From contig JBKPBQ010000484.1 in assembly GCA_046726955.1 (NCBI GenBank), positions 1-9,388 of the forward strand: a stretch of 9,388 nucleotides of DNA. Direction: 5' to 3'. Positions 1 through 6,238 of the stretch are shown here, piece after piece (position 1 is the first letter of the stretch; every line of letters starts with the position of its first letter). A model generated the notes under the pieces. The model saw only the letters and a program-made list of their open reading frames with translations. It was not told the origin of the DNA and searched no databases. Source of the stretch: CAVPGH01 sp046726955 (lineage in GTDB: Bacteria > Acidobacteriota > Vicinamibacteria > Fen-336). The position numbers and the translations under genes were made by a program.

Positions 1-197
1 AGGTAGAGCAGAAGGTCGAGCGGCCCCTCGAAGAGCGGGAGCTGGATGCGCGGAGCGTCGTCGGGGAGGATCGACTCCACTCCCTCGGGCACGGCCACGC
101 GCTCCGAGACCTCCGCCGAGGGAGGACGCGCGGCGGGAAGCGGCGCCGCCGCCTCGTCGTCCTCCGGCTCGTCTCCGGCCACGGGCTCGTCGCTCAC
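1..197 (-). CDS. scpA: Segregation and condensation protein A, N-terminal part (runs off left edge)
   Basis: ScpA is the kleisin subunit of the bacterial SMC-ScpAB complex, which bridges the SMC heads and drives chromosome compaction and segregation in the cytoplasm. Only the first 65 codons are in the window. Residues 1-50 are an acidic, Ala/Pro-rich, low-complexity leader. They are followed by IQLPLFEGPLDLLLY (residues 51-65), the diagnostic start of the ScpA kleisin N-terminal domain (xFEGPLDLLL). The leader is longer than in many ScpA proteins, where this motif lies close to the N-terminus. A later start is possible in principle, for example at GTG codons near residues 34, 36 or 40. I chose GTG at 197 because it overlaps the trpS stop in a GTGA tetranucleotide, the same junction seen between the two upstream genes, which implies translational coupling. 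The partner scpB is expected just beyond the left edge. Confidence 0.88.
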   Translation of the reverse strand, partial: MSDEPVAGDEPEDDEAAAPLPAARPPSAEVSERVAVPEGVESILPDDAPRIQLPLFEGPLDLLLY

Positions 198-1180
198 GCG
201 ATCTTCATCGCGGCCCGCACCTCGGCCATCGTGGCCTGGGCGACGGCGCGGGCACGCTGGGCTCCCTCGCGCAGGATGTCCCACACGGTATCCGGCTGCG
301 AGGCGAACTCGGGGCGGCGGGCGTGGATCTCGGCCAGCCGCTCGAGCACGTGCTCGGTGAGCCGGGCCTTGCAGTCGAGACAGCCGATGCCCGCGGTCCG
401 GCATCCCGCCGCCGCCCACTCCTGCGACGCGGGCGGGGAGAACGCCTTGTGGAGGTCGAAGACGGGGCAGATGTCGGGATTGCCGGGGTCCGTCCGGCGC
501 TTGCGTGCCGGATCGGTGACCATCGGCTTCAGCTTCTGCCGTACGGTCTCGGGGCTGTCCTTGAGGTAGATGGCGTTGCCGTACGACTTCGACATCTTCC
601 GTCCGTCGGTGCCCGGAATCCGCTTGGCCTCCGTCAGGAGCGTCTTGGGCTCGGGGAAGACGGGCCCGTACAAGTGGTTGAACCGCCGCACGATCTCCCG
701 GCAGAGCTCGAGGTGGGCGGCCTGGTCCTCCCCCACCGGCACCGCGTCCGCCTTATAGATGACGATATCGGCGGTCTGGAGCACGGGGTAGCCCAGGAAC
801 CCGTAGGTCGAGAGGTCCTTGTCCGTGATCTGCTGCTGCTGCTCCTTGTAGGTGGGCACGCGCTCCAGCCACGAGACGGGCGTGATCATCGAGAGCAGCA
901 GGTGCAGCTCCGCGTGCTCCTTGACCGCGCTCTGCACGAAGAGCACCGACCGCACGGGGTCGAGCCCCGCCGCCAGCCAGTCGATCGCGACCTCCAGGAT
1001 GTTCTCGCGGATCGCGGAGGTGTCCGCGTAGTCGGTGGTCAGCGAGTGCCAGTCGACGATCGGGAAGAAGCACTCGTAGGCGTCCTGCAGGCGCACCCAG
1101 TTGTCGAGCGCACCCATGAGGTTGCCGAGGTGGAGCGGCCCGGTGGGCCGCATGCCGGAGAGGATGCGGGGGCGGGTCAC
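194..1180 (-). CDS. trpS: Tryptophan--tRNA ligase with a four-cysteine Fe-S-type motif
   Basis: This cytoplasmic class I aminoacyl-tRNA synthetase charges tRNA-Trp with tryptophan using ATP. The product is 328 residues, the usual bacterial length. The Rossmann core shows the HIGH-type motif as PTGPLHLGN (residues 12-20), the tryptophan-pocket segment GEDQAAHLEL (150-159) and the KMSKS loop GRKMSKSYGN (193-202). The C-terminal helical domain carries Cys238, Cys260, Cys267 and Cys270 (C-x21-C-x6-C-x2-C). This is almost the spacing of the [4Fe-4S] ligands described in Thermotoga maritima TrpRS, so cluster binding near the anticodon-recognition domain is likely by analogy. The GTG start at 1180 overlaps the stop of the upstream protease gene (GTGA). 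It places the conserved RILSGMRPTG block at residues 5-14, as expected. The same frame stays open further upstream, but that part is only the shadow of the protease gene. Confidence 0.97.
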   Translation of the reverse strand: MTRPRILSGMRPTGPLHLGNLMGALDNWVRLQDAYECFFPIVDWHSLTTDYADTSAIRENILEVAIDWLAAGLDPVRSVLFVQSAVKEHAELHLLLSMITPVSWLERVPTYKEQQQQITDKDLSTYGFLGYPVLQTADIVIYKADAVPVGEDQAAHLELCREIVRRFNHLYGPVFPEPKTLLTEAKRIPGTDGRKMSKSYGNAIYLKDSPETVRQKLKPMVTDPARKRRTDPGNPDICPVFDLHKAFSPPASQEWAAAGCRTAGIGCLDCKARLTEHVLERLAEIHARRPEFASQPDTVWDILREGAQRARAVAQATMAEVRAAMKIA

Positions 1181-1839
1181 TGGGACAGGGCGAGGCTGAA
1201 GAGTATGCCGCTCACCAGCCGGATGAGGGGCCGGGTGACGACGGAGATCGCGCCGGTGACGACCAGAATCAGCAGGATCCACATACCGTACGGCCTGACG
1301 AGCCGATCGTAGGCCTCGCCGAGCCGGGGCGGCAGGCCGTAGGAGGCGACCCACGAGCCGTCGAGGGGCGGTACAGGCAGGAGATTGAAGATGGCGAGCA
1401 TCACGTTGATCAAGACGCCGGTCACGATGAGGTCGAGTAACGGCCGCTCGGAATGTACGCCCAGCAGCCGGACGGCCACAAAGAGCAGCGAGGCGAAGAC
1501 CGAGGCGAGCAGCAAGTTCGAGAGCGGCCCCGCGCCCGCCACTAGCACCTGGCCGCGCCGGTACTCCCCCGGGCGGAAGTTCCGCGCCACCACGGGGGTC
1601 GGCTTCGCCCAGGCCAGCAGCGGGATGCCCTGGGCGAAGATCTGGAGAAGGGGCATGAGGACCGTGCCGATCGGGTCGATGTGGACGAGAGGATTCAGGC
1701 TCACGCGCCCCGCCTCGCGGGCGGTCTGGTCGCCCATGCGAGAGGCCGTCCAGGCGTGGGCCGCCTCGTGGAAGCTCAGGCTGAAGAGGAGCACGACATA
1801 ACTGGTGAGCGCTTCGGCCAGGCGTTCGGGCGTCGGCAT
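1177..1839 (-). CDS. Site-2 protease family (M50) membrane metalloprotease
   Basis: This 220-residue polytopic membrane protein belongs to peptidase family M50, the short form without PDZ or CBS domains. Zinc-ligand motif one is HEAAH (residues 24-28) in the first membrane segment. The third ligand region is FNLLPVPPLDG (151-161, with Asp160), which matches the family NxxPxxPLDG signature. Hydrophobic segments lie at roughly 10-30, 52-75, 95-125, 136-156 and 184-205. Members cleave substrates inside the membrane, but for these short forms the substrate is generally unknown. The ATG at 1839 is the first start in frame. A GGAGG lies 13 nt upstream, rather far, so initiation may be modest. The stop overlaps the trpS start by four bases. 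This protease-trpS-scpA order is, to my knowledge, a recurrent arrangement in several bacterial phyla, and it probably reflects co-transcription more than shared biochemistry. Confidence 0.93.
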   Translation of the reverse strand: MPTPERLAEALTSYVVLLFSLSFHEAAHAWTASRMGDQTAREAGRVSLNPLVHIDPIGTVLMPLLQIFAQGIPLLAWAKPTPVVARNFRPGEYRRGQVLVAGAGPLSNLLLASVFASLLFVAVRLLGVHSERPLLDLIVTGVLINVMLAIFNLLPVPPLDGSWVASYGLPPRLGEAYDRLVRPYGMWILLILVVTGAISVVTRPLIRLVSGILFSLALSQ

Positions 1840-1881
1840 CGCGGCGGCATCGCCTCCAAAGAACCGCGCATCTTAGCACGG

Positions 1882-1904
1882 GCGTGCGGGAACGCCTCCC
1901 ACGC
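1882..1904 (-). terminator. Weak GC hairpin after the oxidoreductase gene
   Basis: GCGT/ACGC and GGGA/TCCC pair into an eight-base-pair stem with a two-base bulge and a five-base loop. It begins about ten bases past the oxidoreductase stop, on the minus strand. No T-tract follows, so if it acts at all it is a weak or partial terminator between the oxidoreductase and the protease-trpS-scpA block. Its position favours this reading over chance, but GC-rich DNA makes such stems often. Confidence 0.28.
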
Positions 1905-1913
1905 GCTTCCCGG

Positions 1914-3062
1914 TCAGGCGGCGAGCGTCACCGGCTTCACCCCCAGCGCGGACTCGTAGATCGCCTTGATGATCCGCATGTCGCGCAGGCCTTCCTCGCC
2001 CGGGGTGAGCGGATCCTTCCCGGCCAGGATCGCGCCCGAGAAGTGGTCCATCTCCGCCCCGAAGTGGTCCACGACCGGCTGCGGCCGCTCTTCCGTCACC
2101 CCGTTGCGGCTCACGCGCATGCGCAGGCCGGTGTAGCTGAGCGCGGGCTCGAGCTCGGCCCAGCCGCCGGGCTTGAACACGCGGAAGCGGTTGAGCCCGG
2201 CGCCGTAGCTGGACGCGCAGTTGGCCAGGATCCCCGAGGGGAAGCGGAGCTGGAACGTCACGTTCTCCTCGACCTCCACGAACCGCGGGTCGTTCGGCGT
2301 CGAGTGCATCATCGCTTCCACCGCCACCGGCTCCTCGCCCGCGAGGTAGCGGGCGGCCTGCAGCGCGTAGATGCCGATGTCCATGAGCGACCCGCCCCCC
2401 GCCATCTGCTTGCGGAGGCGCCACTGCCCGGGATCGCCGATCGGGAAGCCGGCCTCGGCGCCGATGAGCCGGGTCGGCCCCATCTCCGAGGTGTCCCTGG
2501 CGATCTGGACGAGCTTCTGGTTGAAGGGCTCGTAGTGCAGCCGGTAGCCGATCATCAGCTTCCGCCCGGCGGCGCGGGCCGCCGCGATCATCTGCTCGCA
2601 GTCCTCCGGCGTGTTCGCCATCGGCTTCTCGCACAGCACGTGCTTGCCGGCCTTGAGCGCGCGGATCGTGTACTCCGCGTGCATGCTGTTGGGCAGGACG
2701 ACGTAGACCACGTCGATCGCGGGATTGCGGGCCATGGTGTCGTAGTTGTCGTAGTCGTAGATGTTCTTCGCGTCCACCCCGTACACCTGGGCGAGGCGCC
2801 TGGCCTTCTCGGGCCGCCCGCTCACGAGTGCTACCACGCGCGACTGGCCGCACCTGACGATCGCAGGGAGGATCTGGTTCACGGCCAGGCGGCCGAGACC
2901 GACGATCGCCCAGCCGAGTTTCCGGCCCGGGAGGTCCGGCAATGGGATGTCGGGGACCTGCGCCCAGGCGGTGCGGGCGAGGAAAGGTGCGGCGAGCACG
3001 GCGCCGCCGGCGGACGCGAGGAAGGCACGACGCGAGGCGGGAGCGGCCTTGGGATCGGCCAT
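1914..3062 (-). CDS. Tat-exported Gfo/Idh/MocA family oxidoreductase (glucose-fructose oxidoreductase-like)
   Basis: This is a 382-residue NAD(P)-dependent sugar or polyol oxidoreductase. Residues 1-34 form a twin-arginine signal: SRRAFLAS (10-17) supplies the RR-x-F-L motif, then comes a hydrophobic stretch and a likely cut after AWA (32-34). The protein is therefore predicted to be exported folded, with its cofactor bound, to the periplasm. The Rossmann fold follows, with VGLGRLAVNQILPAI (54-68) as the dinucleotide-binding turn. CEKPMANTPED (144-154) carries the family EKP motif with the catalytic-type Lys146. YRLHYEPFN (173-181) and GGGSLMDIGIYAL (222-234) line the substrate pocket, with Asp228 and Tyr232 in the usual positions. 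The layout resembles Zymomonas glucose-fructose oxidoreductase, also Tat-exported, but the substrate cannot be read from sequence. The ATG at 3062 has a strong GGAGGA Shine-Dalgarno sequence six bases upstream and includes the whole Tat signal. Confidence 0.92.
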   Translation of the reverse strand: MADPKAAPASRRAFLASAGGAVLAAPFLARTAWAQVPDIPLPDLPGRKLGWAIVGLGRLAVNQILPAIVRCGQSRVVALVSGRPEKARRLAQVYGVDAKNIYDYDNYDTMARNPAIDVVYVVLPNSMHAEYTIRALKAGKHVLCEKPMANTPEDCEQMIAAARAAGRKLMIGYRLHYEPFNQKLVQIARDTSEMGPTRLIGAEAGFPIGDPGQWRLRKQMAGGGSLMDIGIYALQAARYLAGEEPVAVEAMMHSTPNDPRFVEVEENVTFQLRFPSGILANCASSYGAGLNRFRVFKPGGWAELEPALSYTGLRMRVSRNGVTEERPQPVVDHFGAEMDHFSGAILAGKDPLTPGEEGLRDMRIIKAIYESALGVKPVTLAA

Positions 3063-3091
3063 GGAGTCCTCCGTAGCGGGAATTCCGAAGG

Positions 3092-3120
3092 AAGCTACCC
3101 GGTCCGGACCGGGATCGCAA
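3092..3120 (-). promoter_or_regulatory. Candidate promoter of the oxidoreductase gene with a palindromic spacer
   Basis: Read on the minus strand, TTGCGA (3120-3115) and TAGCTT (3097-3092) are separated by exactly 17 bases. The spacer is filled by the perfect 16-bp palindrome CCCGGTCCGGACCGGG (3098-3113). Transcription would start near 3085 and leave a short leader with the GGAGGA ribosome site. The -35 is fair (four of six) and the -10 poor (three of six). The palindrome could be an operator, or a weak terminator for uvrC, although it has no T-tract. A second perfect palindrome, CGATCCGGATCG (3127-3138), lies just upstream. This is a geometric prediction only. Confidence 0.35.
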
Positions 3121-3143
3121 GAAAGCCGATCCGGATCGATTGC

Positions 3144-4937
3144 CTATTTCTCGAAATGCGCCCGCACGCGCGAGGCCGTGCTCTTGCCGACGGCCGCCGC
3201 CAGCTCCGCCTCGCTTGCGGAGCGGACGCCGCGCAGCGAGCCGAACCGGGAGAGGAGCTTCCGACGCGTGGCGGGGCCGACGCCCGCGATCTCGTCGAGC
3301 TCGGAGCGGAGCGTCCGCTTCGCCCGCGTCTGGCGGTGGTAGCCGATGGCGAAGCGGTGGGCCTCGTCGCGCACGCGCTGGACGAGCTGCAGCACGGGCG
3401 ACGCGCGCGGGAGGGCGATCGGCAGCTCGCGGCCGCGCAGGAAGATGAGCTCCTCTTTCTTGGCCAGGCTGGCCACCGGCTGGTCGCCGATCCCCAGCTC
3501 GTCGAGCGCGGCCACCGCCGCCCCGAGCTGGCCCTTGCCGCCGTCGATCAGCACGAGGTCGGGCAGATCCTTGCCCTCCTCGAGGAGCCGCTTGTAGCGG
3601 CGGCCCACGACCTCGCGCATGGAGGCGAAGTCGTCGGGCGCGCCGGCCACGCTGCGGATCCGGAACTTCCGGTAGTCGGACTTCTTCGCGAAGGCGTCCT
3701 CGAACACCACCATCGAGGCCACGATGTCCGACCCCTGGATGTTGGAGATGTCGAAGCACTCGATGCGGTGCGGCTCCACCTCGAGGTCGAGCAGGTCGCG
3801 CAGCGCGCGCAGGATCTCCTGCGACTGCCGCCGCGGGTGCTTCCACTCCAGGTCGAAGGCGAGTCGCGCGTTCCGGACCACGAGGTCGAGGAGGCGGAAC
3901 TTCTCGCCGCGCTGGGGAATGCGTATCCGGACCTGGGTCCCCCGGCGGCGGGAGAGCCAGGCCTCGAGGAGCTCGCGGTCCGGGATGTCCGAGGGGACGA
4001 GCACCTCGCGCGGCACGTACTTGCCGGCCGCGTAGAACTGCTGGATGGCGGCGGCGAGCACGCGCTCCGGCTCGGTGAGCCGGTCGAGGAGGTAGCCTTC
4101 GCGCGCCACCACCTTGCCGTCGCGCACGGAGAACACCTGCACGGCCGCGCGCTCCCCTTCCACGCACGCCGCGAAGAGGTCGCGCTCCTCGAGGTCGGTG
4201 GTGGTGATCTTCTGCGGCGTCTCCAGCCGCTCCAGCGCACGCACCTGGTCGCGCAGCGACGCCGCCTCCTCGAAGCGGTGGTCGTCCGCCGCCGCTTCCA
4301 TCTCCGCGCGCAGCCGGCGCACCACTTCTTCCGTGCGGCCTTCCAGGAAGAGTCGCGCGTCCTCGCACGACTGCCGGTAGCGGTCGAGCGCGCAGACCTC
4401 GGCGACGCAGGGGGCGAGGCAGCGCTTGATCTGGTACTGCAGGCAGGGCCGGGGACGCCGCCCGTTCAGGACCTCCTTGCACGACCGGATGCCGAAGAGC
4501 TTCCGCACGAGGGCCGCCGTCTTTCGCCCCAGGCTCGCGGGGATGTACGGACCGCCGTAGACGTTGCCGTCCTCGCCCGGCCGGCGCACCACGTAGAGGC
4601 GCGGGTACTCCTCGGCCAACGTCAGCTTCAGGTACGGGTGGTTCTTGTCGTCGCGGAGGCGGATGTTGTACAGCGGCTGGTGCCGTTTGATGAGGTTGTT
4701 CTCGAGGGCGAGCGCCTCCATCTCGGTGTCGGTGACCACGAGGTCGAGGTCGGCGATGTCCTCGACCATGCGCGTCTTCGTGACCTCCACGGGCTGGTGG
4801 CCGGCCTGGAAGTACGAGCGCACCCGGTCGCGGAGCACGCGGGCCTTGCCCACGTACACGACGTCCCCTTCCGCGTTCTTGAAGAGGTAGACGCCGGGGC
4901 GCAGGGGAAGCGCCTCCAGCTTCTCCTGGAGACTCAC
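3144..4937 (-). CDS. uvrC: UvrABC excinuclease subunit C
   Basis: UvrC makes the 3' and 5' incisions flanking DNA lesions after UvrA and UvrB load, in cytoplasmic nucleotide excision repair. The product is 597 residues, close to the E. coli length of 610. Domains in order are: GIY-YIG nuclease (residues about 12-92, with GVYLF at 15-19 and VVYVG at 26-30); a cysteine cluster C153-x11-C165-x7-C173-x3-C177, identical in spacing to the [4Fe-4S] ligands reported for E. coli UvrC; a UvrB-interacting UVR coiled coil (about 205-240, HRFEEAASLRDQV); an RNase H-like 5' nuclease, with Asp396 (FDISN), Asp435/436, Asp465 (LIDGGKGQ) and His534; and a C-terminal helix-hairpin-helix tandem from about 547 (IAGVGPATRRKLLSRFG). 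I chose GTG at 4937 because SLQEKLEALPLRPGVYLF is the normal UvrC beginning. The open frame continues 28 codons upstream, but those residues look non-coding. Every key residue is present, so the protein should be active. Confidence 0.97.
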   Translation of the reverse strand: MSLQEKLEALPLRPGVYLFKNAEGDVVYVGKARVLRDRVRSYFQAGHQPVEVTKTRMVEDIADLDLVVTDTEMEALALENNLIKRHQPLYNIRLRDDKNHPYLKLTLAEEYPRLYVVRRPGEDGNVYGGPYIPASLGRKTAALVRKLFGIRSCKEVLNGRRPRPCLQYQIKRCLAPCVAEVCALDRYRQSCEDARLFLEGRTEEVVRRLRAEMEAAADDHRFEEAASLRDQVRALERLETPQKITTTDLEERDLFAACVEGERAAVQVFSVRDGKVVAREGYLLDRLTEPERVLAAAIQQFYAAGKYVPREVLVPSDIPDRELLEAWLSRRRGTQVRIRIPQRGEKFRLLDLVVRNARLAFDLEWKHPRRQSQEILRALRDLLDLEVEPHRIECFDISNIQGSDIVASMVVFEDAFAKKSDYRKFRIRSVAGAPDDFASMREVVGRRYKRLLEEGKDLPDLVLIDGGKGQLGAAVAALDELGIGDQPVASLAKKEELIFLRGRELPIALPRASPVLQLVQRVRDEAHRFAIGYHRQTRAKRTLRSELDEIAGVGPATRRKLLSRFGSLRGVRSASEAELAAAVGKSTASRVRAHFEK

Positions 4938-4961
4938 GATTCCATCATTATCGCGCCCCGC

Positions 4962-4989
4962 TTGACGCCCCGGACGGGGAGCGTAGACT
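4962..4989 (+). promoter_or_regulatory. Predicted sigma-70 promoter for the secreted-protein gene
   Basis: TTGACG (4962-4967, five of six to the -35 consensus) and TAGACT (4984-4989, four of six to the -10) are 16 bases apart. They lie in the 153-bp gap between divergent uvrC and the gene starting at 5091. Transcription would begin near 4996 and give a leader of about 95 nt. The spacer holds the inverted repeat CCCC-GGAC-GGGG (4968-4979), a possible operator. On the opposite strand, GATAAT (4952-4947) could act as a -10 for uvrC very near its GTG start, but no good -35 accompanies it. Confidence 0.5.
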
Positions 4990-5090
4990 GCCGGCGGAAC
5001 CCCGATCAGACCTTGTCGCACAGGCTTCGGAGGCCCGCCGCTTCCGGTAGCCCATGGTCGTCCCCCGTTCTGCCGGGAGGCATATCAATA

Positions 5091-5963
5091 ATGAAGACGA
5101 CGTTCGTCGTCGCCGCCCTGGCCGCCTCGGCGGCCGTCACCCTCGCCCAGACACCCGCCCCCGCCGGCCCCGCCGCCCCCGCCAAGATGATCCGGATCAT
5201 CCGGGAGCAGGTGAAGCCCGGCAAGGTCGGCGCCCACGACAAGTTCGAGGCCTCGTGGGTGCAAGCCGCCACCCGCGGCGGCTCCAAGATGCACTACCTC
5301 GCCTTGTCGTCGCTGACGGGCGCGCCGGAGAGCTGGTTCATCGACGGGCACGAGTCGTTCGAGGCGCTCGCCGCCGCGGTGAAGGAGGAAGATGCGAACA
5401 CAACGCTCACCTCCGCGCTCGATACGCTGAGCGCCCAGGAGAGCGACTTCCTGACCAACAGCCAGTCGATCATCGCGCGCTACCGCGAGGACCTGAGCTA
5501 CCACGCGAACCCGCCGAACCTCGGCCAGACCAAGTTCATGTGGGTCTATCGCGAGACCGTGAAGGCGGGTTACAGCAACGACTACGAGCAGGCGGGCAAG
5601 CTCCTCGTCGCCGCCTACGAGAAGGCGGGCATCAAGGACGAGCGCTGGGCCGCCTACCAGGTCGTCGCGGGCCTGCCCACGGGAACGTACGTCTACTTTG
5701 CGCCGATGGCCGCGCTCAAGGAAGCCGACATCGACAACGGCAAGACGCTTCGGGACGCGATGGGCGAGGACAACCGGGCGCGGATGCGCGAGATCAACCG
5801 CGAAGCCATCGTGCCCGGCAGCGGCCAGGACACCATCTTCGCGATGAGCCCGAAGATGAGCTTCGTGTCGAAGGAGTTCGCGGCCGCGGACCCCGAGTTC
5901 TGGTCGCCCAAGCCGGCCGCCGCCGCCAAGGTAGCGGCGAAGCAGGAGGTCAAGAAGCCGTAG
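5091..5963 (+). CDS. Secreted protein of unknown function with two alpha-beta barrel-like repeats
   Basis: I do not recognise a named family. The 290-residue product starts with a Sec-type signal peptide (MKTTFVVAALAASAAVTLAQ, cleavage near 19-20), then an Ala/Pro linker (21-31). Two similar units follow. Unit one (about 33-135) begins IRIIREQVKPGK, and unit two (about 148-240) begins FMWVYRETVKAGY. Each continues with an amphipathic helix, a strand ending in a YLALSSL or YQVVAGL type segment, a short turn with Pro/Gly, an aromatic strand (SWFIDGHESF; TYVYFAPMAA) and a second helix. This beta-alpha-beta-beta pattern resembles dimeric alpha-beta barrel domains such as NIPSNAP or ABM proteins, joined in tandem so that one chain could form the whole barrel. 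The C-terminus is a Lys/Ala tail. The ATG at 5091 has GGGAGG ten bases upstream. The gene is monocistronic, with a strong terminator 15 bases after the stop. Confidence 0.85.
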   Translation: MKTTFVVAALAASAAVTLAQTPAPAGPAAPAKMIRIIREQVKPGKVGAHDKFEASWVQAATRGGSKMHYLALSSLTGAPESWFIDGHESFEALAAAVKEEDANTTLTSALDTLSAQESDFLTNSQSIIARYREDLSYHANPPNLGQTKFMWVYRETVKAGYSNDYEQAGKLLVAAYEKAGIKDERWAAYQVVAGLPTGTYVYFAPMAALKEADIDNGKTLRDAMGEDNRARMREINREAIVPGSGQDTIFAMSPKMSFVSKEFAAADPEFWSPKPAAAAKVAAKQEVKKP

Positions 5964-5977
5964 GCGTCAGGGAGCGC

Positions 5978-6007
5978 ACCGCGAGGCCCGGCTCCGGGCC
6001 TCGCGGT
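5978..6007 (+). terminator. Strong GC hairpin terminator after the secreted-protein gene
   Basis: ACCGCGAGGCCCG (5978-5990) and CGGGCCTCGCGGT (5995-6007) form a 13-base-pair stem without mismatch around a GCTC loop. The stem begins 15 bases after the stop codon. The following TTGTGG is only a weak U-tract, as is common in high-GC genomes. The stem would also form in the opposite direction, where it would block any transcript coming from the trmO remnant. Confidence 0.82.
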
Positions 6008-6010
6008 TGT

Positions 6011-6130
6011 GGCGATCAGCCGCGGGATGCCCTCCGCGTCGTGGCGCGCGGCCGGGCCCTTCGGGATCTGCGCGCTCTCGGTGCAGGGGCTGCGCACGTG
6101 TCCGATGATCGTTAGGTCAACTCGTTCCAT
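6011..6130 (-). pseudogene. 5' fragment of a trmO (TsaA-like) tRNA methyltransferase gene
   Basis: From ATG at 6130 the minus strand reads MERVDLTIIGHVRSP followed by CTESAQIPKGPAARHDAEGI. This fits the start of TrmO/TsaA-family proteins (PF01980), which N6-methylate t6A37 of threonine tRNAs. The IGxVRSP strand, the short acidic loop, an IPKGPxA-type segment and the AEG-I turn come in the right order. A plausible ribosome site, GGAAAGG, lies seven bases upstream. After about residue 36-40 the similarity stops. The remaining ~100 residues, including the (D/E)GxSHLxVL region and the SAM-binding part, are absent. The frame runs into the terminator and then the antisense of the neighbouring gene. 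I read it as a remnant left by a deletion or insertion near 6008-6020. The identification rests on remembered family sequences, so a short chance match cannot be excluded. Confidence 0.6.
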
Positions 6131-6145
6131 GTCAGGACCTTTCCG

Positions 6146-6151
6146 TATGAT
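6146..6151 (+). promoter_or_regulatory. Possible -10 element of the lipoprotein-sirtuin-transporter operon
   Basis: TATGAT (overlapping GATAAT at 6149-6154) is the most AT-rich, -10-like stretch between the terminator at 6007 and the lipoprotein start at 6239. No convincing -35 lies 16-18 bases upstream. The short stretch is nearly symmetrical and could also serve the minus-strand trmO remnant as its own promoter. It would give a leader of about 80 nt for the plus-strand genes. Confidence 0.25.
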
Positions 6152-6238
6152 AATGCTCACGGAAGAGCCTGTCGGAGGTACGGCGCAAAGGGCCTTCGGA
6201 GGGGCGCGCACCGGAGTTCCCCTGAAAGGGAGGTTGCC

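Noticed and set aside
821..846. CTGCTGCTGCTC-type triplet repeat as a microsatellite.
   Set aside because: It is the codon run for the KEQQQQ stretch of TrpRS (residues 112-117), inside a conserved region, and too short to matter.
1873..4482. A minus-strand open frame of 869 codons spanning uvrC and the oxidoreductase in another frame.
   Set aside because: It is an Arg/Ala/Pro-rich alternate-frame shadow; both true genes are identified with intact motifs.
1884..5963. A continuous plus-strand open frame of 1359 codons that runs antisense through the oxidoreductase and uvrC and into the secreted-protein gene.
   Set aside because: Only codons from ATG 5091 onward look like a protein, with a signal peptide and ribosome site. 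The upstream part is Arg/Ala/His/Leu-rich GC-driven shadow opposite two clearly recognisable genes.
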